Shown here in pieces: positions 26,483 to 33,624 of a stretch of 64,000 bases of DNA; the first letter of the stretch is position 1, and the number at the start of each line of letters is the position of its first letter. Made by a program: the position numbers and the translations under genes. The notes under the pieces were generated by a model. It did no database searches. It was not told the DNA's origin and worked only from the letters and a program-made list of their open reading frames with translations. This DNA comes from Alphaproteobacteria bacterium. GTDB taxonomy: Bacteria > Pseudomonadota > Alphaproteobacteria > Micropepsales > Micropepsaceae. The stretch spans positions 434,001 to 498,000 of the forward strand of contig JADHVO010000002.1 of NCBI GenBank assembly GCA_016783965.1. The letters are read 5' to 3'.

Positions 26483-28473
26483 GCAATTGCTCCCGGAAGT
26501 GAAACGGCGATAGCGATTGGCTGCACCCAGATCGCTTCGTTCGAAAGATCGAAGGTCTGGCCGGTCCATGCGCCGAGCAGCGCTTTTCCCATGACGCCGG
26601 CGATGGCCTGCGCCGACGGCGGCGGCACCGCGTTACCGATGCGCTCGCGCCAGGCGCTGTCGCTGAGGCCAAACAATTCAAGATGCTCTTCGGGGTCGAC
26701 CAAGCCCTGGAGTGCGGCCAGTTCCAGCGTCGTCAGAGGCCGGTGCCAGGTGTTGTCGAGCGCACGGATGATGCAGACGAGGTTCTCGCTAGACGCAGGC
26801 ATCCGTGCCGCAGCGCTCGCGGCGCCATCATCACCTGGCGCGCGCGGATCGGCGACGCTATTGAAGCCATTGTTATTCTTCGCATGGCCCGAAACCGCCA
26901 GCGATATGTCGTTCCAGTCCAGCACACCGTAGTGGCCGCCAGTCTGGTAGCTGGCCTTGCCGTCTCTGAACGCCCGCGGGCGCACGTCGTTGATCCGGTC
27001 ATCTGCCACTGCGAACGCGCCAGTGCCCGTGGTGCTGGCGGCGATCACCGCGCCCGTTGCTTCATCCATGGCGGTGACGCGGTATTTCGTCTGCTTGTAA
27101 CCATCATCACGCGGGCCAGAACGCGGATCGGCCACACCGACGCCGCTGGCCGGTCCGCCCGGCCCTGCAACGGCCGGGTAATGTTTTGTCCAATCGACGA
27201 TGCGGAAAATGTTGTTGAACGGCTTGCGGTCCACGATGCGTGGATCGGCGATGGCGTTCGGACCCGCACCTGGCGCCATATTGCGACGGATGACAGGCGC
27301 GCTCTGCGACCAGCCGCGAACGCCGAGCTGCACCGACTTGTGGTGGCCGTCGATCCGCGCATCCGCGATTGAGAAGGCACCGTTGGTCGGGAAGCTTTCG
27401 CCCTGGACGGTGCCACTGTGCTCGTTCCACTCGCGCACGCCCAGCGTGGACGCGCGATCGCGACCGGAGATCCTGGGATCGGCAACCGCATTCGCGCCGC
27501 TGGATGGTTGGTTCTTCGAAGTGACGGTGTTGGCATGATCGGTCCAATGACCGACGCCATACGCGCCGTTGAACCATTCGCCGTCGGGCGCGATGCCGTA
27601 GTCGCGGAGCTGGCCGTTCTCCACCGCCAACCGGTTGAGCGAGCGCCAATCGCTCCCCGCTTCGACGAGCGCGAGCCGGAGCCACGTCTTCCACTGTAGC
27701 GCCGGCATGCGGTGCATCGGGCCGGCCGGCGTCTCCCATGGTCCTGGCATTGGCAGGCGTTCCAGCACCTCGCCCACGCCACGCAGGCGATGCTTGGTCG
27801 GCTGGTAGAGGAAGTTCGGCACTTTCTTAGTATGCCGCGCCACCAGCAGAAGGCGCTTTCGGCTCTGCGCCAGGTCGCCGATCTCTCCGCAGTCGTGCAC
27901 CGTCTCGGCGACCGCGTAGTCATAGGCGCGGAAGAGCTGAACGATCTCGTCGAGGAAGTGTCGGCCACGCGTGCCGATGCGTGGCACGTTCTCGAAAACG
28001 AACAGTTCGACCGGGTCGTCCTTGTAGGCTTCGAGTGCCAGCCACACGCCGCGCAGGGTGAGCCGGTTCAGCGCCTGGTATTTGAGCGTCTTGCTCTTAT
28101 TCTCCGACAACAGGCCGGAGAAGCCCTTGCACGGCGCCGACAGGAAAATGATGTGCGGCCGCTCGAAACTGAAGGCGCGCCGCACGTCGTCCGGGCCGGC
28201 CTGTGACCAACCGGGCGGCGGTTCCTTGCCGTGGAACGCGCGGTACTGGTCGAGGTCAAACAGGTCCAGCAGCGTGCCTGCGACACCGGCCAGCGTCGCG
28301 AAGTCCGCTATTGCGCCTGGATCGTTGTCGATGCCACCTAGACAACGAAAGCGCGCGCGCAGGTTGCCAACGCGCGCGTCGCCACGGTTGAACCCGCGCG
28401 CGCCACCGCCCAAACCACAGAAGAAATGCGCGTGGCGAATCTCGATGTTGGTGACGGGGTTATGAACTGTCAC
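26479..28473 (-). CDS. DNA cytosine-5 methyltransferase with six internal repeats
   Basis: The 664-residue enzyme starts at GTG 28473 (GTGA overlap). C5-methyltransferase motifs appear in order: HFFCGLGGGARGF (I, residues 16-28), SAPCKGFSG with the catalytic Cys115 (IV), FENVP (VI, 160-164), QSRKRLLLVA (VIII, 203-212) and GNAVPPP (X, 613-619). Motif IV reads PCK rather than the usual PCQ. Residues 305-544 hold six copies of a ~30-residue unit (separate entry) where one target-recognition/motif IX region is expected. The target sequence is unknown. Confidence 0.92.
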   Translation of the reverse strand: MTVHNPVTNIEIRHAHFFCGLGGGARGFNRGDARVGNLRARFRCLGGIDNDPGAIADFATLAGVAGTLLDLFDLDQYRAFHGKEPPPGWSQAGPDDVRRAFSFERPHIIFLSAPCKGFSGLLSENKSKTLKYQALNRLTLRGVWLALEAYKDDPVELFVFENVPRIGTRGRHFLDEIVQLFRAYDYAVAETVHDCGEIGDLAQSRKRLLLVARHTKKVPNFLYQPTKHRLRGVGEVLERLPMPGPWETPAGPMHRMPALQWKTWLRLALVEAGSDWRSLNRLAVENGQLRDYGIAPDGEWFNGAYGVGHWTDHANTVTSKNQPSSGANAVADPRISGRDRASTLGVREWNEHSGTVQGESFPTNGAFSIADARIDGHHKSVQLGVRGWSQSAPVIRRNMAPGAGPNAIADPRIVDRKPFNNIFRIVDWTKHYPAVAGPGGPASGVGVADPRSGPRDDGYKQTKYRVTAMDEATGAVIAASTTGTGAFAVADDRINDVRPRAFRDGKASYQTGGHYGVLDWNDISLAVSGHAKNNNGFNSVADPRAPGDDGAASAAARMPASSENLVCIIRALDNTWHRPLTTLELAALQGLVDPEEHLELFGLSDSAWRERIGNAVPPPSAQAIAGVMGKALLGAWTGQTFDLSNEAIWVQPIAIAVSLPGAIA
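26842..27561 (-). repeat. Six tandem motif-IX-like repeats in the cytosine methyltransferase
   Basis: Residues 305-334, 344-373, 383-412, 423-451, 464-493 and 515-544 share the pattern Y/LGVxxW, then V about eight residues on, a Gly, and A-I/V-ADPR. The period is about 39-51 residues. Each unit resembles the Trp...Thr-Val...Gly...ADPR stretch near motif IX of typical C5 methyltransferases. The copies differ a lot from one another, so they are old. Confidence 0.85.
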
Positions 28474-30365
28474 CGTTTGGCCTTCTTCTTCGCTGCCTTT
28501 GACGGTTTACGCTTCGGCTTGGCGGCGGGGCCGTCATAGGCGAGCGGGCGCAGCTCAGCGGGCAGCCAGGTGTCGGGAATCTCGCGCAGCGCGGTCTCGA
28601 CCAGCGTGGCCTTGTCCATGCCGGCGAGCGTCTCGGCGTCGGGCGCGTTCTTGCCCATGCCCTCGGCGATCGCCGTCGCGGACATCGCCTTGGGCACGGC
28701 CTTGAAGTAGTCGTCCGGGTCGAACGCCAGCTTCAGCGCCTTGGCCAGGTCCTTCGGGTTCATCGCGTTCACCACCGCGGCGGTGTCGGCGTCGTCCAGC
28801 GCGCGGTGCTCGGCACTGTGGGCGTGGAACGAGAGTGACGCCGCGGCAATCTCCGCCAGCAGCTTCAGCCGCTGGTCCATCTTCATCCGCACGACGCGGC
28901 CGAGCGCCTTGGCAAAGGTCTCGTCTGACCAGGTCAGCCCGCGCGAGCCCGCGCCGTCATGCATCAACCTTACCGCCGCGGTGGAGGAGTTCTGCATCAG
29001 CCCGGCGATGACGACGCACAGCGCCAGGTTGGGATCGGCCCGCAGTGTCTGCGCCGATGCTGTGGTCAGAGCCGCCGCCAGCCGTGTCGCCAGCGCACCG
29101 GAGATCCGCGGCTCGGGCTCCGGCTCGTTCAGCGGCGCAGGATCGGCCGCGATGACCTTGCCCGTCGGTGCTGCGGCTGGCGGCGGAGGTTCAACCGCCT
29201 TCGGCTCCGGCTTGATCAGGCCGAAGTACCGGACCAGCTTCCCCTGCGCGCCGATCTCCACCGCGACACCCGATTTCGCGCGCTGCCGCGGCGACATCGC
29301 GTCATAAGCCGCCTTGGCTTGCAGCGATTCCATCGCGGACCGCGCATCCGGATAGGCGTCGGTATCGTCGTTCTCCGTGCGCGCCATGATCGCTTCGTAT
29401 TCCGCGATCTTGGCCTTCTGCTCGTCGGTGTAGGTGACCTTCGGTTTCGACTGGTCCCAGCCGTGCCAATCCGCCGGCAGCGACGACGCCGGCGCGACCC
29501 ACTTCCAGCCCTCCTCGGCCATCAGGCGCTCGCACTCCGCCGCCAGCTTTTCCTCCGCCATTGCCTTGGCGAGCGCGGCGTCGCTGACGCCATGACGCTG
29601 CTGGAACAGGTCGCGGATCACCTGGCCGCCGCGCGCCTCATAGGCCTCGACGCCGACGAACTCGACCAGCGACGCCACCTCCTCGCCCTGCGCGGGCAGG
29701 AACTTGGCGCGCACGCTGTGCGCCTGGAGCGCGTGCGTCTTGTCGAGCTGCTCGAACACCTTGTTCTGGCGCTTGAAGTCGTTGGCGGCGAGCGTGAAGG
29801 CCTCGGCCGTCACCTGGTCGATCGCGCCGCCGCGCCAGGCATCGAGCACCTTGGGCGACAGGGCGCCCAGCGCGCGCCGCTGGCGCACCTTCGCGGGTGT
29901 GATGCCATAGCGCGCGGCGATGTCGTCGTCGCCGGCGCCGGTGTGCGCCGCGATCTCGAACGCGACGTACTGGTCGACCGGATGCGGCGGCAGCGTGGTG
30001 AACACCTCGGCCGCCGCGATCGCGAAGGCCTGCTCGCGCGTCAGGTTCTCATAGACGACGCATGGCACGTCGCGGTCGTTGAGCACCGGGCTCTCCTCGG
30101 CCAGGAGGCGCAGGTTCTCCACCCGCGAATTGCCGACGATGGCATAGACCAGAACCTCGCCGTCGCAGCTGGTGCAGATCAGCGGCTGGAGCACCCACTT
30201 GTCGCGCAGAGACGCCAGCAGGTCGGGCCGTGGCTGGCTTCGTCCGGCGACGCGCATGTTGTAGTCGGCGAGCGGATGCTCCTGCCCCAGCGCAATCTGC
30301 GCGAGCTTGAGCGAGGTCAGCCGCGGGACCGGAAGACCCGTCAAGGCAGCGGGGCGGATGTTCAT
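28470..30365 (-). CDS. ParB-like protein with long C-terminal region
   Basis: The 631-residue protein starts MNIRPAALTGLPVPRLTSLK. The N-terminal ~180 residues match the ParB/RepB/Spo0J core: a GNSRVENLRLL motif, a DVPCVVYENLTREQAFAIAA segment and an HTH (DDIAARYGITPAKVRQRRAL). Long charged regions, a Pro/Ala-rich linker near 385-415 and a basic Lys/Arg tail follow. Lacking a ParA partner, it may act as a regulator or DNA-modification accessory. ATGA overlaps link it to neighbours on both sides. Confidence 0.82.
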   Translation of the reverse strand: MNIRPAALTGLPVPRLTSLKLAQIALGQEHPLADYNMRVAGRSQPRPDLLASLRDKWVLQPLICTSCDGEVLVYAIVGNSRVENLRLLAEESPVLNDRDVPCVVYENLTREQAFAIAAAEVFTTLPPHPVDQYVAFEIAAHTGAGDDDIAARYGITPAKVRQRRALGALSPKVLDAWRGGAIDQVTAEAFTLAANDFKRQNKVFEQLDKTHALQAHSVRAKFLPAQGEEVASLVEFVGVEAYEARGGQVIRDLFQQRHGVSDAALAKAMAEEKLAAECERLMAEEGWKWVAPASSLPADWHGWDQSKPKVTYTDEQKAKIAEYEAIMARTENDDTDAYPDARSAMESLQAKAAYDAMSPRQRAKSGVAVEIGAQGKLVRYFGLIKPEPKAVEPPPPAAAPTGKVIAADPAPLNEPEPEPRISGALATRLAAALTTASAQTLRADPNLALCVVIAGLMQNSSTAAVRLMHDGAGSRGLTWSDETFAKALGRVVRMKMDQRLKLLAEIAAASLSFHAHSAEHRALDDADTAAVVNAMNPKDLAKALKLAFDPDDYFKAVPKAMSATAIAEGMGKNAPDAETLAGMDKATLVETALREIPDTWLPAELRPLAYDGPAAKPKRKPSKAAKKKAKR

Positions 30366-30703
30366 GCAGCACTCCTGTCTTCGAGATCGTCAAGCACGCT
30401 GTCGATCAGACCGTCATCCACGACGGTTTCGACGATGCGGCGAGCGAGCGAGTTGGGATGAATTCCGCGGCGCGCGGCGTGTGGTGCCAGCGCCCGCAAC
30501 ACATCTTGCGAGAAGAGCACCGTGCGCTGGGTCTCCTGGATTTGTGTTCGGCGCTTGGAGGCGCTGTGCTCCAGCGCCGTGACCGTTCCGCCATCGATAC
30601 CGATGCGGCGTCCGATTTCGGCGGTTCCGAGGCCCTGCGCACGCAACGCCAGAACAGCGTCTGTGCGCGATGCGTAACCCAAAGTCGGCTTGCGCGGTGG
30701 CAT
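30362..30703 (-). CDS. Small HTH DNA-binding protein
   Basis: The ATG at 30703 overlaps the methyltransferase stop (TGATG), giving 113 residues. A helix-turn-helix is likely at about residues 13-40 (DAVLALRAQGLGTAEIGRRI, then GIDGGTVTAL), followed by a basic stretch and a C-terminal helix pair (ALAPHAARRGIHPNSLARRI). The second half resembles ribbon-helix-helix-like tails. A regulator role in the early operon is probable; no family is recognised. Confidence 0.65.
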   Translation of the reverse strand: MPPRKPTLGYASRTDAVLALRAQGLGTAEIGRRIGIDGGTVTALEHSASKRRTQIQETQRTVLFSQDVLRALAPHAARRGIHPNSLARRIVETVVDDGLIDSVLDDLEDRSAA

Positions 30704-31365
30704 CACTGCCTCCCGCGCGGCGGCTGCCGCAGGATGCGGGGCGAGCCGGTGTGGCCCTGCTCCCAGATGAACCAGCAGAAATCGATGGTGCCGCTATCGG
30801 TCTTGGGACCGGTGTAGCCCTCGCGATGCATCGTCTTCCAACGATGGTTCGGCAGCACGATGCGCGCGAACGGAATGCGCGTGGACGTCCAGATCGCGCG
30901 CTTAATGCCGTCGCCGAACGCGTCGATCAGGTGGAACGGCGCCAGATAACGCAGGCGCAGGAGCATCGCGACGTAATCGAAGCGCTGCGTCGCTGCCAGG
31001 ATAAACTCGTCGTCCAGGTTGAACGGAGGGTTCGATACGAACGCGCGCTGCGCAGCCCTGGGCGGCAAGGGCAGCCGTGCGAAGGCCTTGGGATCGAGGA
31101 AATCGGCGACGATGCCGTTCGGGCAGCCGCGATCAATGACGTCCGATGCCACCACGTCGAAGCCCGCGCGCCGCAGAGGCCTGACCAGGTCACCGGCGCC
31201 GCACGCGCCCTCGCAGATCGCACGATAGCGTTGCAGAGCGGCCCGCTCGATCGACAGCAGGCAGTCGATCGCTTCCGGCCGCGAACGATGGAAATCGTGT
31301 GTCGCATCCTTCGGCGTGTCGCGCCGCTCATGCTCACTGTTCGGCTTGCGCCGCGCTAACGCCAT
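30703..31365 (-). CDS. Putative DNA N6-adenine methyltransferase (SAM-dependent)
   Basis: The 220-residue protein has a SAM-binding motif (ICEGACGAGDLVRPLRRAGF, residues ~50-69), an acidic strand end (VVASDV) and the catalytic motif SNPPFNLDD near 111-119. NPPF is the form used by N6-adenine methyltransferases. It is short and lacks an obvious target-recognition domain. With the D12 enzyme and the C5 enzyme it is the third DNA methyltransferase in this operon. It could also modify another substrate, though the NPPF motif favours DNA or RNA adenine. Confidence 0.75.
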   Translation of the reverse strand: MALARRKPNSEHERRDTPKDATHDFHRSRPEAIDCLLSIERAALQRYRAICEGACGAGDLVRPLRRAGFDVVASDVIDRGCPNGIVADFLDPKAFARLPLPPRAAQRAFVSNPPFNLDDEFILAATQRFDYVAMLLRLRYLAPFHLIDAFGDGIKRAIWTSTRIPFARIVLPNHRWKTMHREGYTGPKTDSGTIDFCWFIWEQGHTGSPRILRQPPRGRQ

Positions 31366-31366
31366 C

Positions 31367-31925
31367 TCAGAACTCCGGAATGGCGATGTGGACGGCGGCC
31401 GAGCGTTCGCGCCAGTGCTCCCAGCGCTTCACGTTGGCGACCGAGGCAGGATTGGCGCGCGACTTCGCCAGGTGGAATTCGCAGTAGGAGTGCCCTTCCA
31501 GCTGCTCGTTGCCGCAGTAGTGGAAGTCGGTCTCGCCCACGTCGCCGATCGGCCAACGGCAGTCGCGCGCCTTCAGCGCCATGGTCGAGACCAACGATCC
31601 GTCGGCGGTCATCCGCGCGGCCGGCTCGGGGATCGGCGTCGGCGCCTCCACTGGCGCGGGCACAACCCGTTTGCGCAGCGGCCGGACATTGCCGCCCGTT
31701 GGATGATCCGTGGCGCGCGTCATGGTGCCGCCGCCGAAATGCAATCCGAGGCGCGATGCCTTGCCGATGACGGCGTTGCGGGACAGCCCGCCCCCCTAGA
31801 GCGCGCGCAACTTCACTGGCGCTAAGGCCTTCGGCCACAAGCGAGCGCAGCTGCTCGACGCGGTCACCGCTCCAGTCGAAGCGATGGAGATCACGGCCCA
31901 CCACCGAAGGTTCTGCCCAGCCCAT
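31367..31925 (-). pseudogene. GcrA-like cell cycle regulator, frameshifted
   Basis: The N-terminal frame (ATG 31925) encodes WSGDRVEQLRSLVAEGLSAS-type sequence, the GcrA HTH. After the G6 run at 31791-31796 the matching continuation lies in another frame: removing one G gives RNAVIGKASRLGL, the GcrA signature, and then DCRWPIGDVGETDFHYCGNE with YCEFHLAKSR, the GcrA C-terminal domain. GcrA binds sigma70-RNA polymerase at methylated GANTC promoters in Alphaproteobacteria. Here the gene is split by one extra base: a sequencing error, a broken gene or slippage-controlled expression. Confidence 0.85.
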
Positions 31926-31944
31926 TTCCAGCCCCGTTGCCGCG

Positions 31945-32289
31945 TCACAGCGCGGCGTAGACGTGTCCCTTGTTGCCCCGGCGCCGCGGTTGCGGCTCCG
32001 GCCTGAAGTCCGATTGCAGCGCCTCGCGCAGCCCGATCAGTTCCCTCGCGATCGCAACGCGACGCTCGGCCGTCGCCTCCAGCGCCTCGCGCAGGAGCGC
32101 CCTGCCCGCTCGCGCCAGGTCGCCCTTGCGCTGCCGGCCATGTGTCTCCCAGTTCGTCTTCGGGATCTGCTCCGCCTCACGCGCGAACATCTGCCGCGCC
32201 ACCGGCTGGTCGATCTGCGCTGCCGCGGCGCCGAATACCAACAACAGCCGACGCGCAGGATTGCGCTTGAGGTCGTGGCGGCGCTTCAT
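31945..32289 (-). CDS. Hypothetical basic protein (114 aa)
   Basis: The frame starts at ATG 32289, overlapping the upstream stop by ATGA. The protein (MKRRHDLKRNPARRLLLVFG) is rich in Arg and helix-forming residues, with a long helix around RALLREALEATAERRVAIAR. No motif is recognised. Operon position is the only context. Confidence 0.6.
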   Translation of the reverse strand: MKRRHDLKRNPARRLLLVFGAAAAQIDQPVARQMFAREAEQIPKTNWETHGRQRKGDLARAGRALLREALEATAERRVAIARELIGLREALQSDFRPEPQPRRRGNKGHVYAAL

Positions 32290-32591
32290 GGCGCACCGCC
32301 CTTCGCGCCGGCGAGGCGTCCGTCGATCTCGTCGGCGGCATCGCGCAGCGACTTCGCCTGCTCGCCCAGCGCATCGGTCATCTTGCCGAAGTCGTAGGTC
32401 GCGCCGTTGTTGCCGAAGCGCTCTTCGTAACGCCGTGCTGCGCTCGACAACGCGATGTTCACATAGGCCTTGCGGTCCATCGCGATGTCAGCCTCGCGCG
32501 AGCGCACGGTCTCCAGCGGCTCCCGCACCTCGCTGCCATCCATGCGGCGCAGCGGGTCGAGCGTCGGCGCCGCCGGCACGTTGCCGCTCAT
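32286..32591 (-). CDS. Hypothetical charged helical protein (101 aa)
   Basis: The 101-residue protein starts MSGNVPAAPTLDPLRRMDGS and is joined by ATGA overlaps to genes on both sides. It contains a predicted helical hairpin (DRKAYVNIALSSAARRYEER and TDALGEQAKSLRDAADEIDG). No family is recognised. Confidence 0.6.
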   Translation of the reverse strand: MSGNVPAAPTLDPLRRMDGSEVREPLETVRSREADIAMDRKAYVNIALSSAARRYEERFGNNGATYDFGKMTDALGEQAKSLRDAADEIDGRLAGAKGGAP

Positions 32592-32746
32592 GTGCGCCTC
32601 CCGAAAAGTGGCCGGACGCTAGAGGACGCCCGGCCGAGTTCAGGGAGGAAACGCCCAAGCGGTAGTCTGCCTGGTGATGTCCGCGGGGGGGAAGCCGCGA
32701 GGACCTGGTGACGCTGCTCGCGCAGCGAATGGGTAAGGCGCGTCAT
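32588..32746 (-). CDS. Small basic protein (52 aa), coupled at both ends
   Basis: The ATG at 32746 overlaps the upstream stop (ATGA), and the TGA at 32588 overlaps the next start (ATGA). The product starts MTRLTHSLREQRHQVLAASP and is rich in Arg, Pro and Leu. All three frames of this stretch are open for most of its length, and an inverted repeat (GGCCGG at 32611-32616 with CCGGCC at 32630-32635) lies inside it, so the DNA may act at another level too. Confidence 0.5.
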   Translation of the reverse strand: MTRLTHSLREQRHQVLAASPPRTSPGRLPLGRFLPELGRASSSVRPLFGRRT

Positions 32747-33225
32747 GCGCCACCGTCTTCGATCACGTCACGCGCGGCGTGGCGCAGAGCGATCAGCGAC
32801 TCGATCAGCGCGTCGGTCTCGCGCATCACCATCGCGGCGTTGGCCTTGGTGAGATGGCCGTGCGCGACATCTTCCGCCGCCGTCGACAGCAGCGCGCCGG
32901 TCTCCTGCGTGATGCGGCCGAGCACGATCGCGGGCGGCAAGTTCGACGGCGCCGTGATCTTGTCGATGACGAGACCCTGGCTGAGCGCCATGTGCGTCGT
33001 GACGATCGGCTGGCCGCAATGCTTCTCAAGCTGCGCGATCAGCGCGCCCGACATGTTGCGCTCGGGCTGGTCGGGATCGACGTAGCGGCCGATCACCGCC
33101 GTCGACAGGCCGCTGATCTTTGCGACCGCCTCGAGGCCGCCGCAGGCCTGCACCAGCGCCGAGATCGCCGTCGTCAGCGATCCATACAGCCGCGGCTTCA
33201 TGTAGCTGCCCGCCGCCATGCTCAT
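32743..33225 (-). CDS. Putative phage regulatory protein (CII-like position)
   Basis: The 160-residue protein starts MSMAAGSYMKPRLYGSLTTA. Residues ~18-50 hold an HTH-like segment (QACGGLEAVAKISGLSTAVI, then GRYVDP), followed by AQLEKHCGQPIVTTHMAL and a helical C-terminal half. As the second gene after cro, it sits where lambdoid phages encode CII or similar switch proteins. The family is not certain. Its start overlaps the cro stop by ATGA. Confidence 0.65.
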   Translation of the reverse strand: MSMAAGSYMKPRLYGSLTTAISALVQACGGLEAVAKISGLSTAVIGRYVDPDQPERNMSGALIAQLEKHCGQPIVTTHMALSQGLVIDKITAPSNLPPAIVLGRITQETGALLSTAAEDVAHGHLTKANAAMVMRETDALIESLIALRHAARDVIEDGGA

Positions 33226-33536
33226 GTGCGCACCGCCCTAGCGCGTTGCTGCGGACGGAGAGCCGCGCAGCGACGTTCACCGTGCCGCGCGCGCACATGA
33301 TCGGCATGGTCCTCAGGCGGGTAGATGTCAGGGCGAAACTGTTGACGACCGATCTTCTGGCCCTTTGCCTCGGTGGCGCGCTCCAGCGGAATGCACCATT
33401 CCGCAGGGACCTTCTTCGAGGTGTTAAAGACGTAGTTGACCGCCGGCTGCGTCACACCGACGACCGCGGCAATCGCCGCTTCCGTTCCGCCGAGGATGGT
33501 TTTGGCCCTGCGCAGGGCATCGATGCCGGTGTCCAT
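33222..33536 (-). CDS. Cro-like repressor (YdaS-type HTH)
   Basis: The N-terminal ~60 residues (ALRRAKTILGGTEAAIAAVV, then GVTQPAVNYVFNTSKKVP) form a Cro/YdaS-type HTH, and a basic Arg-rich tail follows. The start is set at ATG 33536 (104 residues) because the predicted transcription start lies near 33539; an ATG at 33545 sits directly at the -10 box. It is divergent from the cI gene across three operator-like sites and heads the early operon. It probably turns off repressor synthesis and tunes early transcription. Confidence 0.78.
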   Translation of the reverse strand: MDTGIDALRRAKTILGGTEAAIAAVVGVTQPAVNYVFNTSKKVPAEWCIPLERATEAKGQKIGRQQFRPDIYPPEDHADHVRARHGERRCAALRPQQRARAVRT

Positions 33537-33545
33537 AACCGGCAT

Positions 33546-33573
33546 CTAATAAGATTTCTTATTGGGTTGTCAA
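33546..33573 (-). promoter_or_regulatory. Early (cro) promoter, near-leaderless
   Basis: On the minus strand a perfect TTGACA (33573-33568) is followed after 16 bases by TATTAG (33551-33546). Transcription would start near 33539, only about three bases before the ATG at 33536. The inverted repeat O1 lies between the two boxes and over the -10, so a bound repressor would block this promoter. Confidence 0.7.
33548..33563. promoter_or_regulatory. Operator O1
   Basis: AATAAG-ATTT-CTTATT is a perfect inverted repeat with a 4-base centre. It overlaps the -10 box of the cro promoter. It is the best of three similar sites spaced 24-25 bp apart. Confidence 0.75.
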
Positions 33574-33586
33574 TAAGAAGACTTTT
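33572..33586. promoter_or_regulatory. Operator O2
   Basis: AATAAG-AAGA-CTTTT matches O1 with one mismatch in the right arm. Its centre is 24 bp from that of O1, and it abuts the -35 box of the cro promoter. Confidence 0.65.
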
Positions 33587-33597
33587 CGGGCGCGTGT

Positions 33598-33611
33598 ATA
33601 AGTTATTTTAT
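33598..33611. promoter_or_regulatory. Operator O3
   Basis: ATAAG-TTAT-TTTAT matches the consensus ATAAG-N4-CTTAT with one mismatch. Its centre is 25 bp from that of O2, and it overlaps the -10 box (TATAAT) of the repressor promoter. Confidence 0.6.
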
Positions 33612-33614
33612 AAT
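33609..33614 (+). promoter_or_regulatory. -10 box of the cI (repressor) promoter
   Basis: A perfect TATAAT lies ten bases before the cI ATG at 33625, so the leader would be about four bases. No good -35 box is present at the right distance. This fits a maintenance promoter that needs activation by repressor bound at the neighbouring operator, as in lambda PRM. Confidence 0.6.
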
Positions 33615-33624
33615 CTCTAACCCT

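Noticed and set aside
28959-30461. Plus-strand frame of 500 codons opposite the large ParB-like gene
   Set aside because: Shadow frame: the minus-strand gene has domain motifs and start/stop coupling, this one has neither.
32610-32636. GGCCGG/CCGGCC inverted repeat as a terminator
   Set aside because: Only a 6-bp stem and no U-tract, and it lies in a coupled gene series; too weak for a terminator call.
33222-33536. Reading the cro-like gene as a YdaS toxin or antitoxin
   Set aside because: No partner gene of the YdaT type is adjacent, and the divergent cI with three operators fits a Cro role better.
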